From assembly GCA_902779535.1 (NCBI GenBank), contig CACZBX010000005.1:26022-90021 (forward strand): a stretch of 64,000 nucleotides of DNA, read 5' to 3'. The position numbers were made by a program, and so were the translations under genes. The notes under the pieces were generated by a model. That model searched no databases. It was not told where the DNA came from and worked only from the letters and a program-made list of their open reading frames with translations. The stretch comes from an uncultured Bacteroidales bacterium. GTDB lineage: Bacteria > Bacteroidota > Bacteroidia > Bacteroidales > Bacteroidaceae. This document shows positions 17,016 through 26,124 of the stretch, in pieces (within the stretch, counting starts at the first letter, position 1; each line of letters starts with the position of its first letter).

Positions 17016-18206
17016 TTACTTTTCCAAATTTTCTTTGCGGTATAAGGCTTCTAAGTAGTAATAGTCGGCATAGTTCAACGGGTAATCTACTTCGCCGTTG
17101 TGTGGCTTACTGCTAACCGAGTGCATCAGGATAAAGTTTCCGTTCGTTCCCAAAGCAGCAGTGTAAGCCGGAGAGCTCAATGATGTGATTATCTTATCAG
17201 CATATTCCTTATACGAATAAGCATCCTCGACATCATAGGTAGAGATTTCGTAGAGAGCCGATGCGATAATGGCTGCCGATGAAGCATCACGCGGTTCGTT
17301 TGGAATGTCTGGAGCGTCCATATCCCAATAAGGAACACCATCTTCAGGCATATTCTTATGATTCTTCATGAAATTGAAGGTCTTGATAGCCTGATTCAGG
17401 TAACGGATATCTTTTGTAAAGCGATAAGCCATCGTGAAACCGTAGATTCCCCAAGCCTGTCCACGCGACCATGCAGATTCATCCGAATATCCTTGGTGGG
17501 TATTCCGGTTACGCACATGACCATCTTCAAGACTATAATCAATCACGTGATAGCAACTGCCATCCTCACGGAAATGTTCCTGTAACGTGCGGTTAGCATG
17601 GCTCACCGCTGCCTTGTAATAGAGTGAATCACCCGTCAGACGAGTCACTTCGAACAAGAGTTCGAGGTTCATCATATTATCGACAATCACCGGACATTCC
17701 CAGTTTTTCATCGCGTTCCAGCTTTGGATAACGCCTGGAACTTCACGATAGCGAGTCATCAACGACTTTGCCGCCTGGATCATCACATCTTTATATTCGG
17801 TCAAACCGCCAAAACGCATTCCATTACCGAAACTGCTATTGATAATAAACCCGATATCGTGGTGACTGGTCAGGAACTGTGCATCACGAATATTCTCCGT
17901 ATATTGCTGGGCAACCTTTTGCAAGCTTTTATCGCCGGTCAGCATGGAGAGATACCATACGTTACCAGGATAGAAACCACTTCTCCAATCTTCAATATTA
18001 CAGTAGTAGACACTTCCGTCTTTCCGAATGGTAACAGGATTCAGGATCTTACCACTATCTTGAATAGCCTTGATTTCCAAACCAATCTGCTGTTTGGCAT
18101 TATCAATAGCTTTTTCAAGCAAAGTCGGTTCTTTTTGTTTCTGAGGAGTACATGCCAGAGCCAATCCCATGAGGAAACATACCCCCAATAAGCTTTTCAT
18201 TTTCAT
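17016..18206 (-). CDS. GH88-family unsaturated glucuronyl hydrolase (lipoprotein)
   Basis: 396 aa. The lipoprotein signal ends in LALAC (Cys19). The body is an alpha/alpha-barrel with GH88 hallmarks: FYPGNVWYLSMLTGD, HDIGFIINSSFGNGMR (Asp of the catalytic region), NMMNLELLFEV, and DESAWSRGQAWGIYGFTMAYR. These enzymes remove the 4,5-unsaturated uronate that lyases leave on the non-reducing end of glycosaminoglycan-like or rhamnogalacturonan-like fragments. The stump of a heparinase-like lyase lies directly upstream, consistent with a former lyase plus GH88 pathway. Confidence 0.9.
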   Translation of the reverse strand: MKMKSLLGVCFLMGLALACTPQKQKEPTLLEKAIDNAKQQIGLEIKAIQDSGKILNPVTIRKDGSVYYCNIEDWRSGFYPGNVWYLSMLTGDKSLQKVAQQYTENIRDAQFLTSHHDIGFIINSSFGNGMRFGGLTEYKDVMIQAAKSLMTRYREVPGVIQSWNAMKNWECPVIVDNMMNLELLFEVTRLTGDSLYYKAAVSHANRTLQEHFREDGSCYHVIDYSLEDGHVRNRNTHQGYSDESAWSRGQAWGIYGFTMAYRFTKDIRYLNQAIKTFNFMKNHKNMPEDGVPYWDMDAPDIPNEPRDASSAAIIASALYEISTYDVEDAYSYKEYADKIITSLSSPAYTAALGTNGNFILMHSVSSKPHNGEVDYPLNYADYYYLEALYRKENLEK

Positions 18207-18252
18207 ATTTACTTGAACATTTAAATTAATAACCTATTAAAAACCATATATC

Positions 18253-18272
18253 TATCCTTGCATGCAAGGATA
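18253..18272. other. 20-bp perfect palindrome between GH88 and the heparinase stump
   Basis: TATCCTTGCA and its reverse complement, immediately after the stump's stop and 46 bp upstream of the GH88 ATG. On the minus strand a GATATATGGTTTTT tail follows. Could be a weak terminator or an operator. Confidence 0.4.
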
Positions 18273-18860
18273 CTATTTCACTTTTTGAATAGCGAAAGAA
18301 TAGTTTCCTTTCTTCACCATACTCTTTGCGGTAAACGAAAGACGATAAACTTGCTTGCCCCACACATTCGAAAGGCGTGGGTCATCCAACGCAATGGTTT
18401 CGATCTTGTAATCGAAAGTCTTGGCATCGTAAGTGAACAACGCCTTCACCCCATTCACGCTGATCGAAATCTTTCCATCGGAAACTTTCTGAACATCTCC
18501 CCAAGTCAAGAAGTTGACAATATTTGGAGCTGCTGTCTCCTTTAAGCTGAACGCATCGTTGATTCGGATAGACTTACCATTCATCTGATAAGAACGGGTC
18601 CACTTCTCCACCTTTGCATTCTCAGGATAAGCCTTGGAAATATCTACTGAGAAGAAATTCTTTCTGGCTACTACATTTGAGCTCTTATATTGGCCACCCG
18701 TAGATTGTGGAACGCCATTAATCATTGGCAAGTTATGGTAATTGCTTTGCATCGTCCAGATCTTATATCGTTCGTTACTGAAGGTCTGACGCGTGTAAGT
18801 TCCTACACCGGCATCAATAATCACCGGTGTATGATCGATATATATTTCATGAATCAAACC
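18273..18860 (-). pseudogene. Heparinase II/III-like gene remnant (C-terminal third only)
   Basis: About 195 codons matching the C-terminal beta-sheet region of heparinase II/III-family polysaccharide lyases: VIIDAGVGTYTRQTF, RYKIWTMQSNYHNLPMING. Full-length relatives exceed 600 aa and carry the catalytic alpha/alpha barrel, absent here. The frame opens 3 bp after an in-frame TAA with no ATG before the homology (only a TTG), and it begins within 10 bp of the DUF4296 stop. This looks like a deletion that removed the promoter and two thirds of the gene. An inactive product is very likely. Confidence 0.8.
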
Positions 18861-18869
18861 TTACCCCGT

Positions 18870-19703
18870 TCATTGAACTTTCTTTGATTTCAACAAAATA
18901 GAATCTTTCGGTAAGAGTTCAGGTCGATCAGTTTTCAAAAGAGATGAATCCACCGCCGTATGATAGCGCATGAGATTCACGTGATTGAGGATGAATCCGT
19001 TCTTCTTTTCTTTTCCAACATGCATGTGCACAAAGCCGTTCAGTTCCTTCAGGGCATAGGCCGAATCACATCTCAGATAGATTTGATAAGAACCGGTCTT
19101 GTATAAATCCATGGTTTTCCCAACAACGGAATCGTTCTGATAAATAGCGCTCAGCCCAACGGTCACCTTTTTCGTATGCTCAGGCAGGAATATTACATCG
19201 AAGTTCCAGGCAAACTCGTCTTTCACATGGAAGTTCGAATCTCTTGGTATCGTAAAATCGATCCGGTTATGAATGTTATTGTCGGTCAAGAGGTAGAGCG
19301 GCTCTCCCCTCCAGATATTCACCGTATCACCAGGCTGACTGGTAATGATCTCGTTGGAACGATTCGTCAGACGAGCCTGCACCTCCTCATGTTCCTTCTC
19401 CAGCTTATCACTTATGCGTCCATATATTTCACCCAAGATGATCGCATGCTTGGTATACCACACCAGTGAGGAATCGAACTCAGCCTCCGTAATATGATGC
19501 TTTCTAAATAAGTCCTGCCGAAGAAGTTCTTTCTTGTACTGTTCGCTATAAGGGATTTGATCATTCATCGCCGTTACGATCTGATAATCGTACAACACCT
19601 TTTCCATCTCGTCGGGCTGAATGATATCGCTGGGGATTTCCTTTCCACAACCCACCAATGCCAACAGACAGATGAGGAACATCGCTTTGAACGAACCTTT
19701 CAT
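18870..19703 (-). CDS. DUF4296 lipoprotein
   Basis: 277 aa from the ATG at 19703, which gives a lipoprotein signal (MFLICLLALVGCGKE). A longer frame from 19742 would run into lspA and lacks an N-terminal signal. The DUF4296 domain lies near the N-terminus (IIQPDEMEKVLYDYQIVTAMND ... LFRKHHITEAEFDSSLVWY). It is a Bacteroidota-restricted family of unknown function found repeatedly next to lspA. It starts 1 bp after the lspA stop, so the two are coupled. The C-terminal 200 residues have no recognised domain. Confidence 0.82.
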   Translation of the reverse strand: MKGSFKAMFLICLLALVGCGKEIPSDIIQPDEMEKVLYDYQIVTAMNDQIPYSEQYKKELLRQDLFRKHHITEAEFDSSLVWYTKHAIILGEIYGRISDKLEKEHEEVQARLTNRSNEIITSQPGDTVNIWRGEPLYLLTDNNIHNRIDFTIPRDSNFHVKDEFAWNFDVIFLPEHTKKVTVGLSAIYQNDSVVGKTMDLYKTGSYQIYLRCDSAYALKELNGFVHMHVGKEKKNGFILNHVNLMRYHTAVDSSLLKTDRPELLPKDSILLKSKKVQ

Positions 19704-19704
19704 A

Positions 19705-20331
19705 TCAATCTTTCTTATCTTTTTTCTTTCCCAATGAAGCATTCAGGTATTTATGATAGAAGAGCAGCAAGGCAATAATGCCACAACTGATGGAAGCATC
19801 AGCAAAGTTGAATATCGGACTGAAGAAGATGAAATGCTTGCCACCCCAGATAGGCAACCAACTTGGCCAATGTGTATCGATGATTGGGAAGTAGAACATA
19901 TCCACTACCCGACCCTGGAACCACGAACCGTAGCCCTCGCCAATTGGTACGAAGGTGGCCAGCTGCGAATACGTACTCTCACTGAAGATGACACCATAGA
20001 ACACACAGTCGATGATGTTTCCGCAGGCTCCGGCCAAAATCATGGCGATACATACGATATACCCGGTCTTCAGGTTTCGCTTGATGATGTCGATGAGATA
20101 CCAAAGTATCAGAATAACGGCAACAATACGGAAAGATGTCAGGAAAAGCTTTCCAAACAACTCCATGCCAAAGGCCATGCCATTGTTCTCGGTGAAAAAG
20201 ATTTGGAACCAGTCAGTAATGTGGATGCTACTATGCAGGAACATGGTAGTCTTTACCCAAATCTTGATGATTTGGTCAATAATGAGTACACCTAATATAA
20301 TAAAGGCTGCTAAATACCCTTTTCTCTTCAT
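19705..20331 (-). CDS. lspA: Lipoprotein signal peptidase
   Basis: Aspartyl protease that cleaves prolipoprotein signal peptides in the inner membrane. It is 208 aa with four membrane segments. The conserved N-terminal FFTENNGMAFGME and the catalytic Asp motifs GNIIDCVFYG and FNFADASISCG are present. It is longer than the E. coli enzyme because of an insert before the last catalytic segment (GYGSWFQGRVVDMFYFPI), usual in Bacteroidota. Confidence 0.93.
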   Translation of the reverse strand: MKRKGYLAAFIILGVLIIDQIIKIWVKTTMFLHSSIHITDWFQIFFTENNGMAFGMELFGKLFLTSFRIVAVILILWYLIDIIKRNLKTGYIVCIAMILAGACGNIIDCVFYGVIFSESTYSQLATFVPIGEGYGSWFQGRVVDMFYFPIIDTHWPSWLPIWGGKHFIFFSPIFNFADASISCGIIALLLFYHKYLNASLGKKKDKKD

Positions 20332-20349
20332 TTAAATACAAGTAAAATA

Positions 20350-20383
20350 TGGTGCATCAAGGAGACGAATTCCCGATGCACCA
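20350..20383 (-). other. Hairpin between dksA-like gene and lspA
   Basis: TGGTGCATC / GATGCACCA inverted repeat with a 16-nt interior that can pair further (GGGAA/TTCGTCTCC). On the minus strand ATATTTTAC follows. It may be a partial terminator that lowers lspA relative to ileS/dksA. Confidence 0.4.
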
Positions 20384-20390
20384 CACTTAT

Positions 20391-20771
20391 TTAAGATTTC
20401 TTTTGCTCTTTTGCCTCAATACTCAATGTAGCATGAGGAACTGCACGAAGACGTTCCTTCGGGATCAATTTGCCAGTCACCCGACAAACGCCATACGTCT
20501 TGTTTTCGATACGAACCAATGCGGCACGTAAATTTTGAATAAACTTTAATTGTCTTGCAGCTAATCGTGTTGTCTCTTCCTTTGAGAGCGTATTCGCTCC
20601 TTCCTCCAAAACCTTATAAGTAGGGGAAGTATCGTCAACGTCATTACCATCAATATTCATAATGATGTTCTTGTACTTATTGTAATCACGTTCTGCAAGT
20701 TCAAGTTTCTCCATAATGATGGCACGAAACTCCTCGAGTTCCGCGTCAGAATACCTTGTTTTTTCAGCCAT
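20391..20771 (-). CDS. dksA: TraR/DksA-family protein with degenerate zinc finger
   Basis: 126 aa. The N-terminal half is a predicted coiled coil (SDAELEEFRAIIMEKLELAERDYNKYK) and the C-terminal half is the DksA finger region YGVCRVTGKLIPKERLRAVPHA. Of the four zinc cysteines only the first is present; CxxC has become CRVT and the second pair is LSIEAK. DksA acts in the RNA-polymerase secondary channel with ppGpp. This cysteine-poor form, as far as I recall, is usual in Bacteroidota, so it is probably functional. It lies 23 bp after ileS. Confidence 0.85.
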   Translation of the reverse strand: MAEKTRYSDAELEEFRAIIMEKLELAERDYNKYKNIIMNIDGNDVDDTSPTYKVLEEGANTLSKEETTRLAARQLKFIQNLRAALVRIENKTYGVCRVTGKLIPKERLRAVPHATLSIEAKEQKKS

Positions 20772-20794
20772 GACGATTTATATTTATAGGTTAG

Positions 20795-23700
20795 TTATTC
20801 TTTCACCACTTTCACATACAGCTTGAAATCATCAAATTCCAGCTCAGTTCCGTCACTGACTTCGTCCATCAACGTGATGTCGTTCGCCAGTACTTGATTG
20901 CAAATATAACTATTAAATTCAATTACTGCATCGTTTATGATGGTATTTTTTGACAAATAAATATGAATTCTATCAACAATCTCAAGGCCACTGCTCTTGC
21001 GAATATTCTGAATTCTGTTCACCAATTCACGGGCAATACCTTCCTTACGAAGTTCCTCGGTCACCGTAACTTCCAAGGCTACAGTCAATTTTCCTTCATT
21101 CGCAACTTGCCATCCCGGAATATCTTCGCTGAAAATCTCTACATCATTTATATCAACAACTGCCGGTACACCATCTATATCTAATGTGTACTGTCCGTTC
21201 TTCTCAAACTCTGCAATTGCTTCCTGAGAAAGTGTGCTCATCTGCGCAGCTACAGCTTTCATCTGCTTACCGAACTTCGGGCCTAACAACTTGAAGTTAC
21301 ACTTTACTTTCTTTACCAAGAAACCTGTCGTGCTGTCGAGCAACTTAATCTCCTTTACATTTACCTCGTTCAGGATCAAGTCCTTCACAGCCTCGATATG
21401 ACGCTTTTGTTCATCATCCACTACCGGAACCATGATGGACTGCAGCGGCTGACGAACTTTGATGTTCACCTTACGACGCAATGCCAAAACCATCGAAGTA
21501 ACCTTCTGTGCCATCTGCATGCGCGCTTCCAGTTCCTTGTCGATCAAGTTCTCGTCGGCTACCGGGAACAGAGTCAAGTGTACAGATACCTGATCATTAT
21601 CACGACCAGTCACGCTAGTCAAGTCCTTGTAAAGCAAGTCGGCATAGAACGGAGCGATTGGGGCCATCAACTTAGCCACTGTCTCCAAGCAAGTATAGAG
21701 GGTTTGATAGGCTGAAAGCTTATCTTCCGACATCGCATTGCCCCAGAAACGCTTACGATTCAGACGGACATACCAGTTACTCAGGTTGTCGTTGACAAAC
21801 TCATTGATCAGACGGCCGGCTTTTGTCGGTTCATAATCAGCATAGTCGGCATCGACAGCCTTGATCAAGCTGTTCAGCTCGGAAAGAATCCAGCGGTCAA
21901 TCTCCGGACGCTTCTCAACAGGTACTTCCTCTTCACCGAACACAAACCCATCAACGTTGGCATACAGGGCGAAGAATGAGTATGTATTATATAAGGTACC
22001 AAAGAATTTACGACGTACTTCGTCCACTCCGGCTTCGTCAAACTTCAGGTTATCCCATGGCGATGAGTTCGTAATCATGTACCAACGCAGTGGGTCGGAA
22101 CCGAACTTCTCGATAGCACCGAAGGGCTCAACGGCGTTACCCAGGTGCTTCGACATCTTATTGCCGTCCTTATCGAGTACCAAACCGTTTGAAATCACAT
22201 TCTTGAACGCAACGCTGTCAAAGATCATCGTCGCAATCGCATGCAAAGTAAAGAACCAACCACGAGTCTGGTCAACACCTTCTGCAATAAAGTCGGCCGG
22301 ATAATATGAACGGTTATCGACGATCTCCTTATTCTCGAACGGATAATGCAACTGTGCGTACGGCATTGAACCGGAATCAAACCAAACATCGATCAAGTCT
22401 TCCTCACGCTTCATCGGCTTACCACTTTCAGAAACCAGGATAATCTCATCCACATACGGACGGTGCAAGTCAATCTTATCGTAGTTCTCTTTCTTATACT
22501 CACCCGGAACGAAACCTTTCTCCTTATATGGATTCGACTTCATGAATCCGGCAGCAATTGATTTCTCAATCTCATTATATAATTCCTCAATCGAACCGAT
22601 GCAGATTTCTTTTCCATCTTCGTCACGCCAGATTGGCAGCGGTGTTCCCCAGTAACGTGAACGGCTCAAGTTCCAATCGTTCAAGTTTTCAAGCCATTTG
22701 CCGAAACGACCACTACCGGTTGATTCCGGTTTCCAGTTGATCGTCTTATTCAGTTCGATCATACGTTCCTTCACAGCCGTCGAACGGATGAACCAGCTAT
22801 CGAGCGGATAGTAAAGCACCGGTTTGTCCGTACGCCAGCAATGCGGATAGTTGTGGACATGTTTCTCAATCTTAAAGGCTTTGTTGTCGGCCTTCATCTT
22901 CATACAGATATAGATGTCCAGACTCTCAGCAGCGTCCGATGCAGCCTGATCCCATTTACCATTCACTGTATATTGTGGGTCGTAAGCGTTCTTGACAAAA
23001 CGTCCTTCATATTCCTGATACAAGGATTCGTTCACGCAAGCAGCCTTGAACGTGTCGTCCATCTCATCCATCACATAGAACTTACCGGTCAAGTCGACCA
23101 TCGGACAAGCTTTTCCCTTTTTATTGATGATAAAAAGTGGCGGAATGCCTGCAGCACGAGCCACGTTCGCATCATCAGCACCAAATGTCGGAGCGATATG
23201 TACAATACCGGTACCGTCTTCTGTCGTTACATAATCACCAGGGATCACACGGAATGCTTTTTCTTCAGCGTCTACCCAATTCCCTTTCTCATCCACATTC
23301 ACCGGTTTCACCCATGGGAAGAGTTGTTCGTACTTCATACCAACCAGGTCGGTACCCTTATATTCGCCAACTACTTTGAACGGAATCAGTTTGTCGCCTT
23401 TCTTATAATCTTCCAAGGCGAGACCTTCTGCCTTTTGGTTGAAGTGAGCATACAAAAGCGGTTTTGCCAAAACAACCGTCATCTTCTCACCTGAATATCC
23501 GTTGTATGTCTGAACTGCTACGTATTCAATTTTCGGTCCGACACAAAGTGCCGTGTTCGATGGCAAGGTCCATGGAGTTGTTGTCCAAGCCAAGAAATAA
23601 GGAGTTCCCCACTCGTTCATCTCCGGCTTCGGGTCAAGCATCTTGAACTGACCGACCACTGTCGTATCTTTCACGTCCTTATAGCAACCAGGCAGGTTCA

Positions 23701-24286
23701 ACTCGTGCGAACTCAAGCCTGTTCCAGCAGCCGGTGAGTAAGGTTGGATGGTATAGCCTTTATAAAGGAGATTCTTCTTATAGAGTTCCTTGAGCAACCA
23801 CCAAAGAGTCTCGATATAACGGTTATCATAAGTGATATATGGGTCTTCCGTATCAACCCAATAACCCATCTTATGAGTCAAGTCGGTCCACTCTTTCGTG
23901 AATTTCATGACATCCTTGCGGCAAGCCATGTTATAATCTGCAACAGAAATAGTCTTACCGATGTTTTCCTTCGTAATACCCAACGCCTTTTCCACGCTTA
24001 GTTCGACAGGCAGTCCGTGAGTATCCCATCCGGCTTTACGCTTTACCTGGAAACCTTTCATGGTCTTGTACCGACAAACAGTATCCTTAATGGTACGAGC
24101 CATCACGTGATGAATACCCGGCATACCGTTTGCTGAAGGAGGACCTTCGTAGAAAACAAAAGAAGGACAACCTTCACGTTCGGTCATACTCTTTGAAAAG
24201 ACATCATTTTCATCCCATTTCTTTAGCACATCCTTATTGACTTGAGAGAGGTCCAAGCCACTGTGCTCCGCAAATTTCTTGTTCAT
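20795..24286 (-). CDS. ileS: Isoleucyl-tRNA synthetase (type-2-like, GxHH signature)
   Basis: 1163 aa class Ia synthetase. The first signature lies in ANGMPGIHHVMA (residues about 52-63) and reads G-I-H-H where most class I enzymes have HxGH; the second is KMSKHLG. In between are the CP1 editing domain (AWTTTPWTLPSNTALCVG, GDYVTTEDGTGIVHIAP) and the tRNA-binding region WFFTLHAIATMIFD. The C-terminal region has an anticodon-binding helix bundle. Length and motifs resemble the eukaryote-like type. First gene of ileS-dksA-lspA-DUF4296. No T-box is seen. Confidence 0.95.
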   Translation of the reverse strand: MNKKFAEHSGLDLSQVNKDVLKKWDENDVFSKSMTEREGCPSFVFYEGPPSANGMPGIHHVMARTIKDTVCRYKTMKGFQVKRKAGWDTHGLPVELSVEKALGITKENIGKTISVADYNMACRKDVMKFTKEWTDLTHKMGYWVDTEDPYITYDNRYIETLWWLLKELYKKNLLYKGYTIQPYSPAAGTGLSSHELNLPGCYKDVKDTTVVGQFKMLDPKPEMNEWGTPYFLAWTTTPWTLPSNTALCVGPKIEYVAVQTYNGYSGEKMTVVLAKPLLYAHFNQKAEGLALEDYKKGDKLIPFKVVGEYKGTDLVGMKYEQLFPWVKPVNVDEKGNWVDAEEKAFRVIPGDYVTTEDGTGIVHIAPTFGADDANVARAAGIPPLFIINKKGKACPMVDLTGKFYVMDEMDDTFKAACVNESLYQEYEGRFVKNAYDPQYTVNGKWDQAASDAAESLDIYICMKMKADNKAFKIEKHVHNYPHCWRTDKPVLYYPLDSWFIRSTAVKERMIELNKTINWKPESTGSGRFGKWLENLNDWNLSRSRYWGTPLPIWRDEDGKEICIGSIEELYNEIEKSIAAGFMKSNPYKEKGFVPGEYKKENYDKIDLHRPYVDEIILVSESGKPMKREEDLIDVWFDSGSMPYAQLHYPFENKEIVDNRSYYPADFIAEGVDQTRGWFFTLHAIATMIFDSVAFKNVISNGLVLDKDGNKMSKHLGNAVEPFGAIEKFGSDPLRWYMITNSSPWDNLKFDEAGVDEVRRKFFGTLYNTYSFFALYANVDGFVFGEEEVPVEKRPEIDRWILSELNSLIKAVDADYADYEPTKAGRLINEFVNDNLSNWYVRLNRKRFWGNAMSEDKLSAYQTLYTCLETVAKLMAPIAPFYADLLYKDLTSVTGRDNDQVSVHLTLFPVADENLIDKELEARMQMAQKVTSMVLALRRKVNIKVRQPLQSIMVPVVDDEQKRHIEAVKDLILNEVNVKEIKLLDSTTGFLVKKVKCNFKLLGPKFGKQMKAVAAQMSTLSQEAIAEFEKNGQYTLDIDGVPAVVDINDVEIFSEDIPGWQVANEGKLTVALEVTVTEELRKEGIARELVNRIQNIRKSSGLEIVDRIHIYLSKNTIINDAVIEFNSYICNQVLANDITLMDEVSDGTELEFDDFKLYVKVVKE

Positions 24287-24324
24287 ATATAATAGTCTAT
24301 TATTTACCTAAATTAATCGAGGTG

Positions 24325-24355
24325 CAAATTTACAATTAATTTATTTACAGCGAAA
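24325..24355 (-). promoter_or_regulatory. Promoter of ileS
   Basis: Minus-strand -7 box TAAATTTG (24325-24332) with TTTC (one change from TTTG) 19 bp upstream (24352-24355). The box lies about 39 bp before the ileS ATG. Confidence 0.6.
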
Positions 24356-24469
24356 CTTTTCCGCTTTGTTTTTAATGCCAAAAAGCAAAGGATGAAGTCA
24401 AATAACACATTTGTCCGATATTTTTAAAAAAAAAGTAAGAGCCTAAAAGAATTTATTCGTTTATTTTTA

Positions 24470-24477
24470 TATTTTTG
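24470..24477 (+). promoter_or_regulatory. -7 box of the polyferredoxin/aldo-keto reductase operon
   Basis: TATTTTTG (TAnnTTTG) 38 bp before the ATG at 24516. No clear -33. Confidence 0.45.
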
Positions 24478-24515
24478 TAACCTAAATGAACTAATATCTT
24501 CTAATTAATAACTTT

Positions 24516-26111
24516 ATGCTACGTAAAATCAGACTAACGTTAGCCGTTATCTTTTTCACGTGTATCACTTTATTGTTCCTCGACTTTACAGGAACATTGC
24601 ATACATGGTTAGGATGGATGGCTAAGATTCAATTCTTGCCCGCCGTATTGGCATTGAATGTCATCGTCATCATTGCCTTGATTGCATTGACCCTTCTTTT
24701 TGGTAGAATATATTGTTCGATCATTTGTCCGATGGGTGTCATGCAAGATATAATGGCTCGTATTGGCAATTGGTTTAAGCCAAAAAGCAAACGAAAACTT
24801 CCTTATTCCTACTCTCCTGCCAAGACTTGGCTGAGATATGGTGTGTTGGCTTTGTTTATTATCGCCCTCATCGCTGGAGTCGGCTCGTTCGTTGCCTTGC
24901 TAGCACCTTATAGTTCGTTCGGCCGAATTGCCAGCAACCTCCTGCAACCGATTTGGATTGCCGGCAACAATGTCCTTGCATATTTCGCCGAGAAAGCCGA
25001 GAGTTACAGTTTCTACCATGTAGATACCTGGATTAAGAGTTTGCCAACCTTTATCATTGCAGCCGTTACCTTTATTGTTGTCTTTATCCTGGCAGCACGC
25101 AATGGCCGTACATACTGCAATACCATTTGTCCGGTCGGCACCGTTTTAGGTTTTCTTGCCAAGTTCTCTTGGTTCAAGCCGGTGATTGATCCTGATAAAT
25201 GTATTCAGTGTGGAAAATGTTCGAAGAAATGCAAGGCCGCTTGTATCGATTACAAAGCATTCCAATTTGATTATAGCCGCTGTGTGACTTGTGGAAACTG
25301 TATCGTGGCTTGTAGCAGCGATGCCCTGCACTATCAGCACATCACGAAGGATCAGCAAGTACATCTCGTCGAAGCAGCCAAGGCCAATGCCGAGAAGATA
25401 GCCAAGCGCGAGGCTGCCAAAGCAGAACGTCAGGCAAAGAATGCAGAAGGAAAAGAGAAAGTTGACGATGCAAAACGCAGCGTTTTGACGGCAACAGCCC
25501 TCCTGGCAACAGCCTCTCTGGCCAAAGCACAAGAGAAATTGGATGATGATATCATCAAGATGGATGGTGGATATGCCGACATCATTGAGAAGAAAGCTCC
25601 TAAACGACTGACGGGTATCACACCTCCGGGATCTAAGAGCGCAAAGAACATGTACAGTCATTGTACCGCTTGTCAACTTTGCGTTGCTGAATGTCCGAAC
25701 GGAGTGTTGCGCCCATCCACTGACTTGATGAAGTTGATGCAGCCAGTTGCTTCCTTTGAGATTGGATACTGTCGTCCGGAATGTAACCGCTGTTCACAGG
25801 TTTGTCCGGCCGGTGCCATCAAGCCGATCAGTATTGAGGAACGATCATCTACCCAAGTTGGTCATGCAGTCTGGATTCGCGACTTATGTATTCCTATCGC
25901 CGATGGTCAGTCGTGTGGCAACTGTTCCCGCCATTGTCCGACCGGTGCCATCCAAATGGTTCTTTCCAACCCTGACGACCCACGTTCACTCGAGATTCCT
26001 GTGGTTGATGAAGAGCGTTGTATCGGTTGTGGTGCTTGCGAAAACCTTTGTCCGGCCCGTCCGCTCAGCGCAATCTATGTAGAAGGACATGAAGTTCATC
26101 GTGTAATTTAA
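24516..26111 (+). CDS. Membrane polyferredoxin, NapH-like N-terminus fused to NapG-like Fe-S region
   Basis: 531 aa. Residues about 1-215 are a NapH/MauN-type membrane part with paired CxxxCP motifs (YCSIICPMG, YCNTICPVG) and about five hydrophobic helices. Then come two 4Fe-4S motifs (CIQCGKCSKKC, CVTCGNCIVAC), a Lys/Ala/Glu-rich predicted coiled coil (about 290-320), an internal hydrophobic segment after KR (SVLTATALLATASLAKA), and several more clusters (CTACQLCVAECP, CNRCSQVCP, CGNCSRHCP, CIGCGACENLCP). It probably relays quinol electrons across the membrane to an exported partner; the Tat-type reductase 13 bp downstream is the obvious candidate. Confidence 0.8.
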   Translation: MLRKIRLTLAVIFFTCITLLFLDFTGTLHTWLGWMAKIQFLPAVLALNVIVIIALIALTLLFGRIYCSIICPMGVMQDIMARIGNWFKPKSKRKLPYSYSPAKTWLRYGVLALFIIALIAGVGSFVALLAPYSSFGRIASNLLQPIWIAGNNVLAYFAEKAESYSFYHVDTWIKSLPTFIIAAVTFIVVFILAARNGRTYCNTICPVGTVLGFLAKFSWFKPVIDPDKCIQCGKCSKKCKAACIDYKAFQFDYSRCVTCGNCIVACSSDALHYQHITKDQQVHLVEAAKANAEKIAKREAAKAERQAKNAEGKEKVDDAKRSVLTATALLATASLAKAQEKLDDDIIKMDGGYADIIEKKAPKRLTGITPPGSKSAKNMYSHCTACQLCVAECPNGVLRPSTDLMKLMQPVASFEIGYCRPECNRCSQVCPAGAIKPISIEERSSTQVGHAVWIRDLCIPIADGQSCGNCSRHCPTGAIQMVLSNPDDPRSLEIPVVDEERCIGCGACENLCPARPLSAIYVEGHEVHRVI

Positions 26112-26124
26112 AAAGAACAAACTT

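Noticed and set aside
24287-24515. A T-box leader for ileS
   Set aside because: The predicted ileS leader is under 40 nt and has no T-box sequence or terminator.
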